The notes under the pieces: model-generated
Database searches by the model: none
What the model saw: the letters and a program-made list of their open reading frames with translations, nothing else
What the model was told of the DNA's origin: nothing
NCBI GenBank assembly: GCA_047630175.1
Contig: JBLHVI010000023.1
Coordinates: 1-45,723 of the forward strand
Direction of reading: 5' to 3'
Length of the DNA: 45,723 bases
Source: UBA4582 sp047630175
Lineage (GTDB): Bacteria > Pseudomonadota > Gammaproteobacteria > Pseudomonadales > Azotimanducaceae
In this document: in pieces, positions 15,861 through 24,850 of the stretch
Numbering within the stretch: position 1 is the first letter of the stretch
Layout: each line of letters begins with the position of its first letter
Translations under genes and position numbers: made by a program

Positions 15861-16610
15861 TTAGTAGAGCTGCTGGGTCTGGAAATTCAACCGCCGTGCG
15901 GCGCCGGCATCTAAGTCCCTTATGTGTTGGGCCGCCTGCAGTCGACCAGCCAGCATGAGTGTTTTCGTACGATACAATGCAAGAATGACATTCTCGAATT
16001 GGGGCGTGGCGAACAGGATTGCGGTCGCGAACTGAGACTTGACCCAGGGTTGTGAGGCGACATAGCGGGCGCCCTCCAGATCCAAGTGATTCTGAATAAT
16101 CATGCCATCGTCCTCCAGACAGTGGGTCATGGACTTCATCCAGGCAGTATCTAGGGTGTTAGCACGAATTGGGTCAACTTCGCCGTCGAGAAACAGATCG
16201 TCAATTAGCACATCAAAGGTGTCGTGTTGTTGCGTCACCCATTGGCAAGCATCAGCGCACACCAGTTTGATACCCTTACCCTGACAGTCGAAAAACTCTT
16301 CAGCGATCCTAATGTGCATGGGGTTGAGTTCGATGCCGGTAACGAAGCTGGTGTGACAGACTTTGCGATACTGGTGGATGGCAGTGCCACCGCCTACGCC
16401 GAGTAATAGCACTTGGTCGACAGGCTGCTGACGGAACAAGGCGGGTAGCGTCAGCAGATCCCAGATGCCCCCCCCTAACAGTCTTCCCGGATGGTGCTGG
16501 CTATGAAATGCCCCGTTGGTGTACAGCCGGCGAGTGCCCCCAGCCGTGCGCACTTCATAGTGGGTTGGTTGATCACCGTGGGTTTCTGTATGCGACCAGA
16601 GTAAAGCCAT
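15861..16610 (-). CDS. Spermidine synthase-like / class I SAM-dependent methyltransferase-fold protein
   Basis: A 249-residue protein. The nucleotide-binding loop LLLGVGGGTA is at 68-77, the ribose-binding acidic residue is Glu94 (TGIELNP), then CADACQW at 118-124 and DVLIDDLFLDGEV at 133-145. Order and spacing fit spermine/spermidine synthase-type proteins. A short N-terminal beta region precedes the fold. Genuine spermidine synthases carry a conserved D-x-x-x-P-x-G segment after this strand; here it is DDLFLDGEVDP, so aminopropyltransferase activity is doubtful and a methyltransferase or orphan function is possible. It heads a likely minus-strand run with the redoxin and crotonase genes. 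Confidence 0.78.
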   Translation of the reverse strand: MALLWSHTETHGDQPTHYEVRTAGGTRRLYTNGAFHSQHHPGRLLGGGIWDLLTLPALFRQQPVDQVLLLGVGGGTAIHQYRKVCHTSFVTGIELNPMHIRIAEEFFDCQGKGIKLVCADACQWVTQQHDTFDVLIDDLFLDGEVDPIRANTLDTAWMKSMTHCLEDDGMIIQNHLDLEGARYVASQPWVKSQFATAILFATPQFENVILALYRTKTLMLAGRLQAAQHIRDLDAGAARRLNFQTQQLY

Positions 16611-16939
16611 AGAGGAGGAGTCTGCTGGATTGAATCAGGAAGTATACGTTATCGTTAATAATCATGCTGTTGTCGCCTGTTTGGCACAAGGTTTGGTTTG
16701 GCAGATGGCCAGCTAGCAGACCGCCAGTGAGCAGATGACCCGCTAGCAGATGCAAAGAAGCCGCGGTTTACTGCTGCGCACAGATGTCATTAAGGCCTAG
16801 CGCCACTTAGCGCCACGTAGGAGAGTGGCTTCAGTTTGCGGCGGATTTACCTGCCGTTGTCCTAGGGTTCTATCGGGCCAGCGCAAGCTGATACACTAGG
16901 TGTTGATATGGATTTAATAGGCAGAGCGCCGGGCAGTTT
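16611..16939. other. Divergent intergenic region with short imperfect repeats
   Basis: This lies between the spermidine-synthase-like gene (minus) and msrA (plus). I see no gene. Around 16700-16750 short units of the type GCTAGCAGA and GAGCAGATG recur (16712-16720, 16730-16736, 16742-16750), giving a low-complexity stretch. TAGCGCCAC recurs at about 16798-16815. Promoters for both flanking genes are expected but not clear. Confidence 0.4.
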
Positions 16940-17602
16940 ATGAGTGATTTCTTGAAAGATAGACGAGTCAGAAAACCTTCTGTGATTTCTACGTGGGTAA
17001 CCGGAGGCCAAAATATCTATGTTCAGTGCGCAGCACTATTGTTGCTGCTTCTATGCCTGCAGGTGCCTGCGGCGCAGGCGCGAGAGCAGGAGGCGATTTT
17101 TGCGGGTGGCTGTTTTTGGTGTATGGAAGCACTCTACCAAGAGATTGAAGGCGTCTCGGCGGTTGTTTCTGGTTTCTCTGGCGGCACGCTACCCAACCCG
17201 ACTTATACCGGTAATCACGCCGGTCACTACGAGGTGGTGCGAGTGACGTACGACCCGACGGTGATTAGTTATCAGCAGTTGTTGGATCTGTACTGGGTGA
17301 ACATTGATCCGTTCGATGACCGTGGTCAATTCTGCGACAAGGGGCCGAGTTATCGTAGTGCAGTTTTTGTGAGTACGCCGGCGGAGCGGTTACTTGCGGA
17401 GGCTTCAATGCAGGTTGTTATGGAGCGCTTTGCAGGTCAGCTAGTGGTGACGGAAATTTTGGATTCGATGGCTTTTTATCCGGTTGAGGCAGGGCATCAG
17501 GATTATTATTTGAAGAACCCGATACGCTATACGTTCTATCGGGCTGGCTGTCGGCGGGATGCAAGGTTGGCGTCGCTTTGGGGGGAGGATGTGAGGCATT
17601 GA
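16940..17602 (+). CDS. msrA: Peptide-methionine (S)-S-oxide reductase, exported form
   Basis: A 220-residue protein. The MsrA signature GCFWCME at 57-63 holds catalytic Cys58, followed by VVSGFSGG, NPTYTGNHAGHYEVV and the late GHQDYYLKNP. It reduces S-methionine sulfoxide in proteins. Residues about 28-46 are a hydrophobic helix ending PAAQA, so the mature enzyme is probably exported to the periplasm or membrane anchored. The 27-residue region before the helix is long. GGAGG at about 17001-17006 is best placed for an ATG at 17019 in another frame, so the annotated start at 16940 is the only in-frame ATG but not a certain one. A C-terminal CRRDARL retains a likely recycling Cys. Confidence 0.9.
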   Translation: MSDFLKDRRVRKPSVISTWVTGGQNIYVQCAALLLLLLCLQVPAAQAREQEAIFAGGCFWCMEALYQEIEGVSAVVSGFSGGTLPNPTYTGNHAGHYEVVRVTYDPTVISYQQLLDLYWVNIDPFDDRGQFCDKGPSYRSAVFVSTPAERLLAEASMQVVMERFAGQLVVTEILDSMAFYPVEAGHQDYYLKNPIRYTFYRAGCRRDARLASLWGEDVRH

Positions 17603-17654
17603 TCTGCGGTCATGATCTACGGTCATAATCTACAGAACAACAATGCCTTCATCA

Positions 17655-20519
17655 CTATTTTAAAGCCGTTTTCTTTCTGGCTTTCGGCTTCATCGCAAGC
17701 AGCGGTTGCAGGTACTTGCCGGTCTCTGACTTTTTCACTTTGGCAATGTCTTCCGGCGTCCCTTCGGCAATAATGTAGCCCCCCTTAGGGCCGCCGTCAG
17801 GGCCCAAATCAATGACCCAATCCGCAGTTTTTATAACATCGAGATTGTGCTCAATAACCGTGACTGAGTTACCCGCATCGACGAGGCGATTCAGAACAAT
17901 CAACAGTTTTCGTACATCATCGAAGTGCAATCCCGTGGTAGGTTCGTCGAGAATATAAAAGGTTTTACCTGTTGCTACCTTGGAGAGTTCTCGAGCAAGC
18001 TTGATCCGTTGCGCTTCACCGCCTGATAAGGTTGACGAAGGCTGGCCAAGTTTAAGATAGTCCAGCCCAACATCGACAAGCAACTGCAGTTTAGTCATAA
18101 TTTTCGGGTGTTCCGAAAAGTGCACGACGGTTTCGGCGATGGTTAGGTTGAGCAGATCAGCAATAGACTTGCCCTTGTATTTGACCTCCAGTGTGGCGGC
18201 GTTGAAGCGCTTGCCGTCGCACTCTTCGCACTTAACAAAAACATCGGATAGAAAGTGCATTTCGATCTTGCGGACGCCGTCGCCTTGGCAAGCTTCGCAG
18301 CGTCCACCCTTGACGTTAAAAGAAAAACGTCCAGGTTTATAGCCACGCATGCGTGAGCCGGGCAGTAATGAGAAAAAACTACGAATCTCATCAAAGACTT
18401 TGATATAAGTGGCTGGATTACTGCGTGGCGTGCGACCGATGGGTCGCTGGTCGATGGCGACTACTTTGTCGAGTTGTTCAAGGCCGGTGATGCGGGTATG
18501 GGCACCAACGCGTTGAGTGGCGTTGTGGAACTGGCGCGCTAAAGCTGGATGTAAAATGTCGTTGACCAAGGTTGATTTGCCCGCGCCAGAAACACCGGTT
18601 ACGGCGCAAAGAATCCCTAGGGGGAAATTGACGCTGAGGTCTTTGAGGTTATTGGCCGTGGCGCCTTCGACGGTAATATGGCCGCGGGCTTGCCTGCGCT
18701 GCGCGCGAATTTCAATTTTGGTGCGCCCGGAAAGATAGTTGCCGGTAATAGACTGGCGATTTTTTTCGAGGCTTTTAGCGGTCCCAGCATGAACGATGGT
18801 GCCGCCATTGATACCTGCGCCCGGGCCAAAATCCACCACGTAATCGGCGAGTCGAATAGTTTCTTCATCATGCTCAACGACCACCACGGTGTTGCCGATA
18901 TCGCGCATCCGGCAGAGGGTGGCTAAGAGCTTTTCGTTGTCACGCTGGTGCAGGCCGATGCTGGGCTCATCAAGGATATAAATGACGCCGGATAACTCGG
19001 AGCCGACTTGGCTGGCGAGCCGAATGCGCTGCGACTCGCCCCCAGAGAGACTGGGTCCGAGGCGGTCTAGGGATAGGTATGACAGACCGACTGAGACAAG
19101 AAAATCAAGCCGATTGCAGATCTCTTTCAAGACTTCGGTGGCGATTTCAGCTGCTGCACCTTTGAGTTTCAGGTTGCCAAAAAAATCGGCAGTTTGATCA
19201 ATGGTAAGGGACGAAATATCGACGATGGTGCGGTCGGCGACGCGTACGGCGGCGCTTTCGGGACGCAAGCGGACACCGTTACAACTGCTGCAGGGCGTGT
19301 TTGCGAGGAACTGGCTGTACCAGCGCTTCATGCCCTCTGAACGCGTGTTGCGGAAGCGGCGCATTAATCTGTTCAGTAGCCCTTCATGACGTGATTTCGT
19401 AATACCGTGCGAGCCCCAATTAATGGTGTAGCGTGTCTCACCCGTGCCATTCAAGACTTTGTTCTGTTGGGCTTTGGTGAGTTTGTTCCAAGGCTTGTTG
19501 AGAGGGATTTTCAATGCATTGAAAACCTGGCGGTGAAACGTCGAGCCGCTGGACTGGTTTTCCTCGTCAATGCGGCCGATTGGCTTCAATACGCCGTCCT
19601 GCAGACTTAACGTTTTATCAGGAATCATCAAGTCTGGATCAAAAGCGACCTGTGTTCCCAGACCATTGCAGTCTTCACACATGCCCTGCGGACTGTTGAA
19701 AGAGAATGCTTGTGGGCTCAGAGCGGGGAACGAGATACCGCAATCACCGCAGGACAGGTGCTCTGAGAAAATCCGGTCTTTGCCGCTCTCGGTGGCCGCG
19801 ATTAGCATGCCATCACCGAGTTTCAGGGCAGCCTCAACGGATTCTGTCAGACGTTCGAGGCTGTCGTCGCGCAGTACTAAACGATCAATCACTGCCTCGA
19901 CGGTATGCTTTTTACGCTTGTCGAGCACTTCGATGTCTTCGCTGCGGATGAACTCGCCATCGACACGCAGGCGCACGTAGCCTTGAACTCGCGCATCTTC
20001 GAGCATATCGCGGTGTTCGCCCTTGCGGTTCACTAATAGCGGTACCAGCAGGTACAGGCGCGTGCCAGTCGCTAAGGTCATTAGCTCGCGGCTGATATGC
20101 TGAGCAGACTGACTTTGCACCTTGCTGCCACAAGCGTGGCAATGCTGGGTGCCGACCCGGGCAAACAGTACGCGCAGGTAGTCAGAAATCTCAGTGATCG
20201 TGCCGACGGTGGATCGCGGATTTCGGCTGGTGGTTTTTTGTTCGATGGAAATGGTCGGTGACAAGCCGCGAATGGTGTCATAGCGTGGCTTTTCCATCTG
20301 CCCGAGGAATTGTCTCGCATAAGCTGACAACGACTCCACATAGCGACGTTGGCCCTCAGCATACAACGTATCGAAAGCTAGGGATGACTTGCCCGACCCT
20401 GAGACGCCGGTCAGCACCACCAGTTTGCGTTTTGGAATCCTGACCTCGACAGATTTTAGATTGTGTTCTCTGGCGCCCTTTATCCAGATATGGTCGAGTT
20501 CGGCTGCGGCTTTTTTCAT
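17655..20519 (-). CDS. uvrA: Excinuclease ABC subunit A
   Basis: A 954-residue protein with the tandem ABC layout of UvrA. The first Walker A is GVSGSGKSS (about 38-46) and the second GVSGAGKST in the second half; both signature motifs are present (LSGGESQRIRLASQVG and LSGGEAQRIKLARELS), as are both Walker B segments (ILDEPSIGLHQRD and ILDEPTTGLHFDD). Zinc ligands are CGDC...CEDC in the insertion of the first half and CEAC...CEEC in the second. With UvrB it scans DNA for bulky lesions in nucleotide excision repair. Length is typical. It is single and divergent from the CinA-like gene. I see no clear CTGT-N8-ACAG LexA box upstream. Confidence 0.98.
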   Translation of the reverse strand: MKKAAAELDHIWIKGAREHNLKSVEVRIPKRKLVVLTGVSGSGKSSLAFDTLYAEGQRRYVESLSAYARQFLGQMEKPRYDTIRGLSPTISIEQKTTSRNPRSTVGTITEISDYLRVLFARVGTQHCHACGSKVQSQSAQHISRELMTLATGTRLYLLVPLLVNRKGEHRDMLEDARVQGYVRLRVDGEFIRSEDIEVLDKRKKHTVEAVIDRLVLRDDSLERLTESVEAALKLGDGMLIAATESGKDRIFSEHLSCGDCGISFPALSPQAFSFNSPQGMCEDCNGLGTQVAFDPDLMIPDKTLSLQDGVLKPIGRIDEENQSSGSTFHRQVFNALKIPLNKPWNKLTKAQQNKVLNGTGETRYTINWGSHGITKSRHEGLLNRLMRRFRNTRSEGMKRWYSQFLANTPCSSCNGVRLRPESAAVRVADRTIVDISSLTIDQTADFFGNLKLKGAAAEIATEVLKEICNRLDFLVSVGLSYLSLDRLGPSLSGGESQRIRLASQVGSELSGVIYILDEPSIGLHQRDNEKLLATLCRMRDIGNTVVVVEHDEETIRLADYVVDFGPGAGINGGTIVHAGTAKSLEKNRQSITGNYLSGRTKIEIRAQRRQARGHITVEGATANNLKDLSVNFPLGILCAVTGVSGAGKSTLVNDILHPALARQFHNATQRVGAHTRITGLEQLDKVVAIDQRPIGRTPRSNPATYIKVFDEIRSFFSLLPGSRMRGYKPGRFSFNVKGGRCEACQGDGVRKIEMHFLSDVFVKCEECDGKRFNAATLEVKYKGKSIADLLNLTIAETVVHFSEHPKIMTKLQLLVDVGLDYLKLGQPSSTLSGGEAQRIKLARELSKVATGKTFYILDEPTTGLHFDDVRKLLIVLNRLVDAGNSVTVIEHNLDVIKTADWVIDLGPDGGPKGGYIIAEGTPEDIAKVKKSETGKYLQPLLAMKPKARKKTALK

Positions 20520-20803
20520 GTGGCTGGAGTACCTAGCGTGGTAAAATATGCGCTTGTTACGCGGTCGGTGGGCGAGTGGCCCAAATCAGTAAGCGTGCAT
20601 TATCGAGTGCGATCAAGCTGATGCGAATGTTGTTTGAGTGCAATAATAGCCCAACAAGTGACTGGCAAGCGTACGGATCCGCTAAAGGATTGTAAACCGT
20701 CGGCCGCCGTGACGCGCGCCACAAACACCGGTACTGCAGTGACCCAATAATCGATACTTGGAGTATCATCAGCTTACCAAACGACAAAGGCGCGCTAGAC
20801 GAC
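20520..20803. promoter_or_regulatory. Divergent promoter region of uvrA and the CinA-like gene
   Basis: No gene is seen here. A dyad GATACT-TGG-AGTATC (20753-20767) lies 37 nt before the CinA-like start and could bind a regulator or form a small leader hairpin. No LexA-type box was found by eye, so SOS control of uvrA through this region is not supported. Confidence 0.35.
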
Positions 20804-21595
20804 ATGGTAGATAAGACAGCAAGCACTAATGAACAGATAAAAGAGCAAGGGCTAGTGACGGGGTGCATGGTCATCATCGGCAACGAAATATTGTCTGGAC
20901 GCACGCAGGACACTAATCTCAACCATCTTGCCAAGGTTCTCAACGAGCTTGGCGTGCGCATGACCGAGGCGCGAGTGATTCCTGATATCGAGTCGGTGAT
21001 CATCGCCACACTGAATGAATGTCGGGCGAAATTTGATTATGTGTTTACCACCGGCGGCATTGGTCCAACCCATGATGATATTACCGCAGCCTGTGTTGCA
21101 AAGGCATTTGGCGCTGAGCTGGTATACCACCCAGACATTGTTGCCATTATCGAGCGTCGCCCTGCAGCGCCTGAGGTCATGGCTTCTAGGATGCTCATGG
21201 CCCGTGTCCCAGCGGGCGCGAGTCTGATCGATAACCCATCGGGTGGTCCTCAAGGTTTCCAAATGGAAAATGTGTTTGTGATGGCCGGCGTTCCAGCGGT
21301 CATGCAGGCGATGGCGAGTACGTTGGATGCTGACCGGCTTAAGGGCGGTTTACCCGTACGATCACGGTCTATTGGCGCTTACTTAGGCGAGAGCACAGTG
21401 GCGGCAGCGCTATCGTCGATTCAGGACGAGCATCCAGCCGTCGATGTTGGCAGCTACCCGTTTTATCGGCCAGAGGGTTATGGCACGAGTTTGGTGGTTC
21501 GCGGTACCGACGAAGCGGAGCTAGACCAGATTAAGGAAAAGCTGCGCGTCATGATCGTATCCTTTGGGGCCGAGCCCTTTGAGCCTGATAAATAA
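20804..21595 (+). CDS. Molybdopterin-binding (MoCF/CinA N-terminal) domain protein
   Basis: A 263-residue protein. The MoCF-binding motif VFTTGGIGPTHDDIT at about 80-94 and the opening MVIIGNEILSGRTQDTN at 22-38 match the N-terminal domain of CinA, related to MogA/MoeA. CinA in many bacteria carries a C-terminal nicotinamide-nucleotide amidase, which is absent here. The single-domain form is common in proteobacteria and is often labelled competence/damage-inducible protein A; its reaction is not established, with ADP-ribose pyrophosphatase activity reported for related CinA domains. An N-terminal 18-residue extension is present. It stands alone, divergent from uvrA. Confidence 0.87.
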   Translation: MVDKTASTNEQIKEQGLVTGCMVIIGNEILSGRTQDTNLNHLAKVLNELGVRMTEARVIPDIESVIIATLNECRAKFDYVFTTGGIGPTHDDITAACVAKAFGAELVYHPDIVAIIERRPAAPEVMASRMLMARVPAGASLIDNPSGGPQGFQMENVFVMAGVPAVMQAMASTLDADRLKGGLPVRSRSIGAYLGESTVAAALSSIQDEHPAVDVGSYPFYRPEGYGTSLVVRGTDEAELDQIKEKLRVMIVSFGAEPFEPDK

Positions 21596-21724
21596 TCGAT
21601 TGGCCTTGTGGTGCTCGCCAAATGGAACTCTGATGGCGTAAATTGATCTATAAGTAACAGACTCAACAAGCCTATGTCAGCAAAAATGGAACCGTCATAG
21701 TGGCTACAAAGCAGGAGGTTTCAC

Positions 21725-22843
21725 ATGCGTATTTGGCTATCTCTGCTACTGCTTTTGACGCTATCTGGGTGTATGTCAGCTATCGATTATCCGTATTCAA
21801 CCGCTGCAGAGCAGCGCTTGATGCAGGCAGTAATGGGGCCACAGGTAACCACAAATGGTGCATTTGTTACGGCGCTGGATGGTCGATACAAAGCTGAGTT
21901 AGACGCTAACGTCGATCCTAGCTGGTCCGCCCGACGGCGGTTAACGGTGCTCCGTGAATACCTCTTCGGCGCTGAAGGCCGGCGGATTCAACATAGCTAT
22001 AGTGCGACCAAAACCGCGATGGAAACGGTGGAAAGTGGCGCGGGTAACTGCTTGTCGATGACAAACCTGTTTGTATCATCCGCCCGTCACTTAGGCTTGT
22101 CTGCTCAGTTTCAGGCCGTGCCCATTAAGCCCAGTTGGGATCAACAAGGCGATGTATTGATTCGCTACGAGCATATTGTCGCCACTGGCCGGTTACCGTC
22201 CGGTGACCGCTATGTGGTTGATTTTTCGCCGGACTTTAATCTGGGCGATTTTGTTTGGAAGCCAAATTCTGATGCTGAGGCATTGTCTCTGTATTACAAT
22301 AATTTAGGTGCCGAGCAGTTGGTGATGGGCGAAACCGACGCGGCGGTGGCTTTTTTCAAGCAAGCGCTACATTTGGCTGCAACAGACGCTGATGCCTGGA
22401 ACAACATGGCGGCTGCTTTGGGCCGGCAAGGCCGAGACCAACTCGCTGAATTTAGTTACCTGTATGCACTGCGGCTCAAGCCCCAAAATTTTTCGGCGTT
22501 GAATAATTTAGCCGGTTTTTATGATGCACGTGGAGAGGACGCTAAAGCCGCGGCGATAGGCGAGCTGGCAAAGCGCTATCGGCGGAAAAATCCTTACTAC
22601 CACTACGCAGCAGCACGTCTTTTCTATCAGCGTCAACGCTTTGAAGAAACGCTGCTGTTGCTCAACCATGCAGTGCGACTTAAAGATGACGAGTCAGATT
22701 TTTATTGGGCCCTAGCTGAAACGTATGAGCAGATGGGCGACAAGGCCGCGGCCGAGAGGATGCGCTTGCTGGCGGCAGACAAGCAGAGCGACTCGGACGC
22801 GTCATCAGCGTCAGGGAATACACCGGGCTTCTGGATAGATTGA
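21725..22843 (+). CDS. Lipoprotein with transglutaminase-like domain and TPR repeats
   Basis: A 372-residue protein behind AGGAGG at 21714-21719. The first 16 residues form a lipoprotein signal ending LSGC, with Cys16 the lipidation site. Residues about 75-170 are transglutaminase-like, with Cys109 (GAGNCLS), His150 (RYEHIVA) and Asp166 (YVVDFSPDF) as the likely triad. Residues about 185-345 contain tetratricopeptide units such as YYNNLGAEQLVMGETDAAVA and AWNNMAAALGRQGRDQLAEF. It should sit in the outer or inner membrane facing the periplasm. The catalytic triad suggests a peptidase or amidase activity, and the TPRs a protein-binding role. It precedes the antiporter gene by about 48 nt and may share its transcript. 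Confidence 0.82.
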   Translation: MRIWLSLLLLLTLSGCMSAIDYPYSTAAEQRLMQAVMGPQVTTNGAFVTALDGRYKAELDANVDPSWSARRRLTVLREYLFGAEGRRIQHSYSATKTAMETVESGAGNCLSMTNLFVSSARHLGLSAQFQAVPIKPSWDQQGDVLIRYEHIVATGRLPSGDRYVVDFSPDFNLGDFVWKPNSDAEALSLYYNNLGAEQLVMGETDAAVAFFKQALHLAATDADAWNNMAAALGRQGRDQLAEFSYLYALRLKPQNFSALNNLAGFYDARGEDAKAAAIGELAKRYRRKNPYYHYAAARLFYQRQRFEETLLLLNHAVRLKDDESDFYWALAETYEQMGDKAAAERMRLLAADKQSDSDASSASGNTPGFWID

Positions 22844-22891
22844 CCGCATGTCTGTGCTGGTGGCGCCGAATTCCCAAAATCGGTCGTTAAT

Positions 22892-24850
22892 GTGGGTAAC
22901 TCGGGGCTATACTCAGGCACTTTGCTTGGGAGTCAGGCTTTGACGTTGAGTATCATTGCGCAATTAGCGGGAATCAGCCTGCTGGCGATTGTGGCCCAGT
23001 TAGCGGCGTGGCGCTTGCGTCTGCCAGCGATTTTGTTCCTGCTAATAGCGGGTATTCTGGTGGGCCCCGTCATGGGTGTGTTGTCGCCAGACGCACTGTT
23101 CGGTGACCTGTTGTTTCCGATGGTATCTTTGGCTGTCGCCGTCATTTTGTTTGAAGGCAGTATGACGCTGCGTTTTAGCGAGCTGCAGGAGTCGGGCAAC
23201 ACCGTACGTAATCTCGTTACGATGGGCGCCGTAATCACTTGGTTGATTACAAGTTTGGCGACGAGTTTCTTTATCGGTTTCGATTTCAAATTAGCCTTGC
23301 TCTTCGGTGCTGTTGTGGTTGTTACCGGGCCCACGGTGATTGTGCCCATGCTGCGCACAGTGCGGCCCAATGCGCGCATCTCTCGAATCCTGCGGTGGGA
23401 AGGCATCATCATAGACCCTCTGGGCGCTTTGCTGGCGGTACTGGCATTTAACTTTTATGTTGCTTCGGAGACAGCCGGGGGTTCAACGTTTGCGATCATT
23501 GCCTGGGCCTTTGGTGAAATTGTGGTGGTGGGCACAGTGGCCGGACTGTTGGCGGGCTTTGGGCTGGGGCAGGCGCTACGCAATTACTGGATTCCCGACT
23601 ATTTACGTAGCGTTGTCACACTCTTACTGGTGTTTGTGGTTTTTGTCATTGCCGATGAGACGGTCCATGAATCTGGTTTGCTGGCAGTTACCGTATTCGG
23701 TATCACGCTGGCAAACCTAAAGGACGTTGAGATTGACGATATTCTCGACTTCAAGGAAACTCTCACAATACTGCTGATCAGTGGCTTGTTTATTCTGCTG
23801 GCAGCACGTGTCGATGCGACTGCGCTCTTGTCTGTTGGCTACGGCGCGCCACTGTTGTTGGCAACGGTCATGTTTGTTGCACGGCCCGCTGCCGTGATGG
23901 TGTCAACCATCGGCAGTGAGCTGTCTGTCAAAGAACGTCTGTTAATCGCCTGGATCGGCCCTCGAGGAATTGTTTGCGCGGCTGTAGCGGCGTTGTTTGC
24001 ACTGCGCTTGGAGGCGCTAGGCGTTCCAGAGGCAGGCATTTTTGTGCCCCTAGCCTTCTTGATTATTGTTGGCACGGTAGTGATTCAGGGGCTGTCCTCA
24101 AAATACGTTGCTGGCTGGTTGGGGGTTCGTGATCCTGCGCCATCGGGCGTACTAATTGCTGGCGGTGGGATCGTCGCTCGGCACATTGCCAAAGCGCTAA
24201 AAACAGCCGGCATAAGAGCCGTGGTAGCGGATAGCTATTACGAAAATATTCGTCAAGCGCGTATGGAAGGTCTGGACACCTATTTTGGTAATCCTATGTC
24301 GGAACATGCGGATCGGCATCTTGAGATGGCGGGCTTGGGCAAGCTGTTTGCTATGTCTGCCCGACCGAATCAAGACGCAGTGCTTGCGATGAATTTCCAG
24401 CCGGTATTTGGCGCCGTTAATATTTACGAATTGCCGATTAACGTTGAAGGTGTCACCGCAAAGCATCAGCTAGCAACGCGCTTTCGGGGTAAACATTTGT
24501 TCGGTGATGAGGTTACCTACAACAAGATGGCGGGTTGGCTAAGTGCTGGCGCTGACATACGTTCGACGTTGCTGACAGACGAGTACAGTTACGAAACCTA
24601 CCTTGATAGCTATAAAGACAATTGCATTCCTTTGTTTGCTCTCGATACAGCTGATCGAATGCGTGTCTACACAATCGAGCCTAGTTTTGCGCCTGTGGCG
24701 GGCTGGCGAATATTGGGTTTGATCATCGAGCCGCCAAAGCCTGTACCGAAAAAGCCTGCCCCGCCAAAACCTGTACCGTCAAAAACTGAACTACCAAAAC
24801 AAGAGGTTCCGAAGTCGCAATCATTAACGTCGGAGAAGCCGGTTGAGTGA
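22892..24850 (+). CDS. Cation:proton antiporter (CPA1/NhaP-like) with TrkA-N domain
   Basis: A 652-residue protein. Residues about 15-400 are polytopic, with the Na+/H+ exchanger core including VAVILFEGSMTLRFSEL, the GAVVVVTGPTVIVPMLR discontinuous helix and EGIIIDPLGALLAVLAF (the Asp is the likely ion site), and GPRGIVCAAVAALFALR. Residues about 415-520 are a TrkA-N/RCK-like Rossmann domain (GVLIAGGGIVARHIAKAL). The last 40 residues are a Pro/Lys-rich tail of PKPVP-type repeats. It exchanges Na+ or K+ for H+ and its nucleotide-binding domain may gate it. The start is GTG 22892; a TTG start a few codons later cannot be excluded. The stop overlaps the metallophosphoesterase start by 8 nt. Confidence 0.87.
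   Translation: MGNSGLYSGTLLGSQALTLSIIAQLAGISLLAIVAQLAAWRLRLPAILFLLIAGILVGPVMGVLSPDALFGDLLFPMVSLAVAVILFEGSMTLRFSELQESGNTVRNLVTMGAVITWLITSLATSFFIGFDFKLALLFGAVVVVTGPTVIVPMLRTVRPNARISRILRWEGIIIDPLGALLAVLAFNFYVASETAGGSTFAIIAWAFGEIVVVGTVAGLLAGFGLGQALRNYWIPDYLRSVVTLLLVFVVFVIADETVHESGLLAVTVFGITLANLKDVEIDDILDFKETLTILLISGLFILLAARVDATALLSVGYGAPLLLATVMFVARPAAVMVSTIGSELSVKERLLIAWIGPRGIVCAAVAALFALRLEALGVPEAGIFVPLAFLIIVGTVVIQGLSSKYVAGWLGVRDPAPSGVLIAGGGIVARHIAKALKTAGIRAVVADSYYENIRQARMEGLDTYFGNPMSEHADRHLEMAGLGKLFAMSARPNQDAVLAMNFQPVFGAVNIYELPINVEGVTAKHQLATRFRGKHLFGDEVTYNKMAGWLSAGADIRSTLLTDEYSYETYLDSYKDNCIPLFALDTADRMRVYTIEPSFAPVAGWRILGLIIEPPKPVPKKPAPPKPVPSKTELPKQEVPKSQSLTSEKPVE

Noticed and set aside
20520..20803. 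Search for a LexA box upstream of uvrA
   Set aside because: No CTGT-N8-ACAG arrangement was found by eye in the divergent region.
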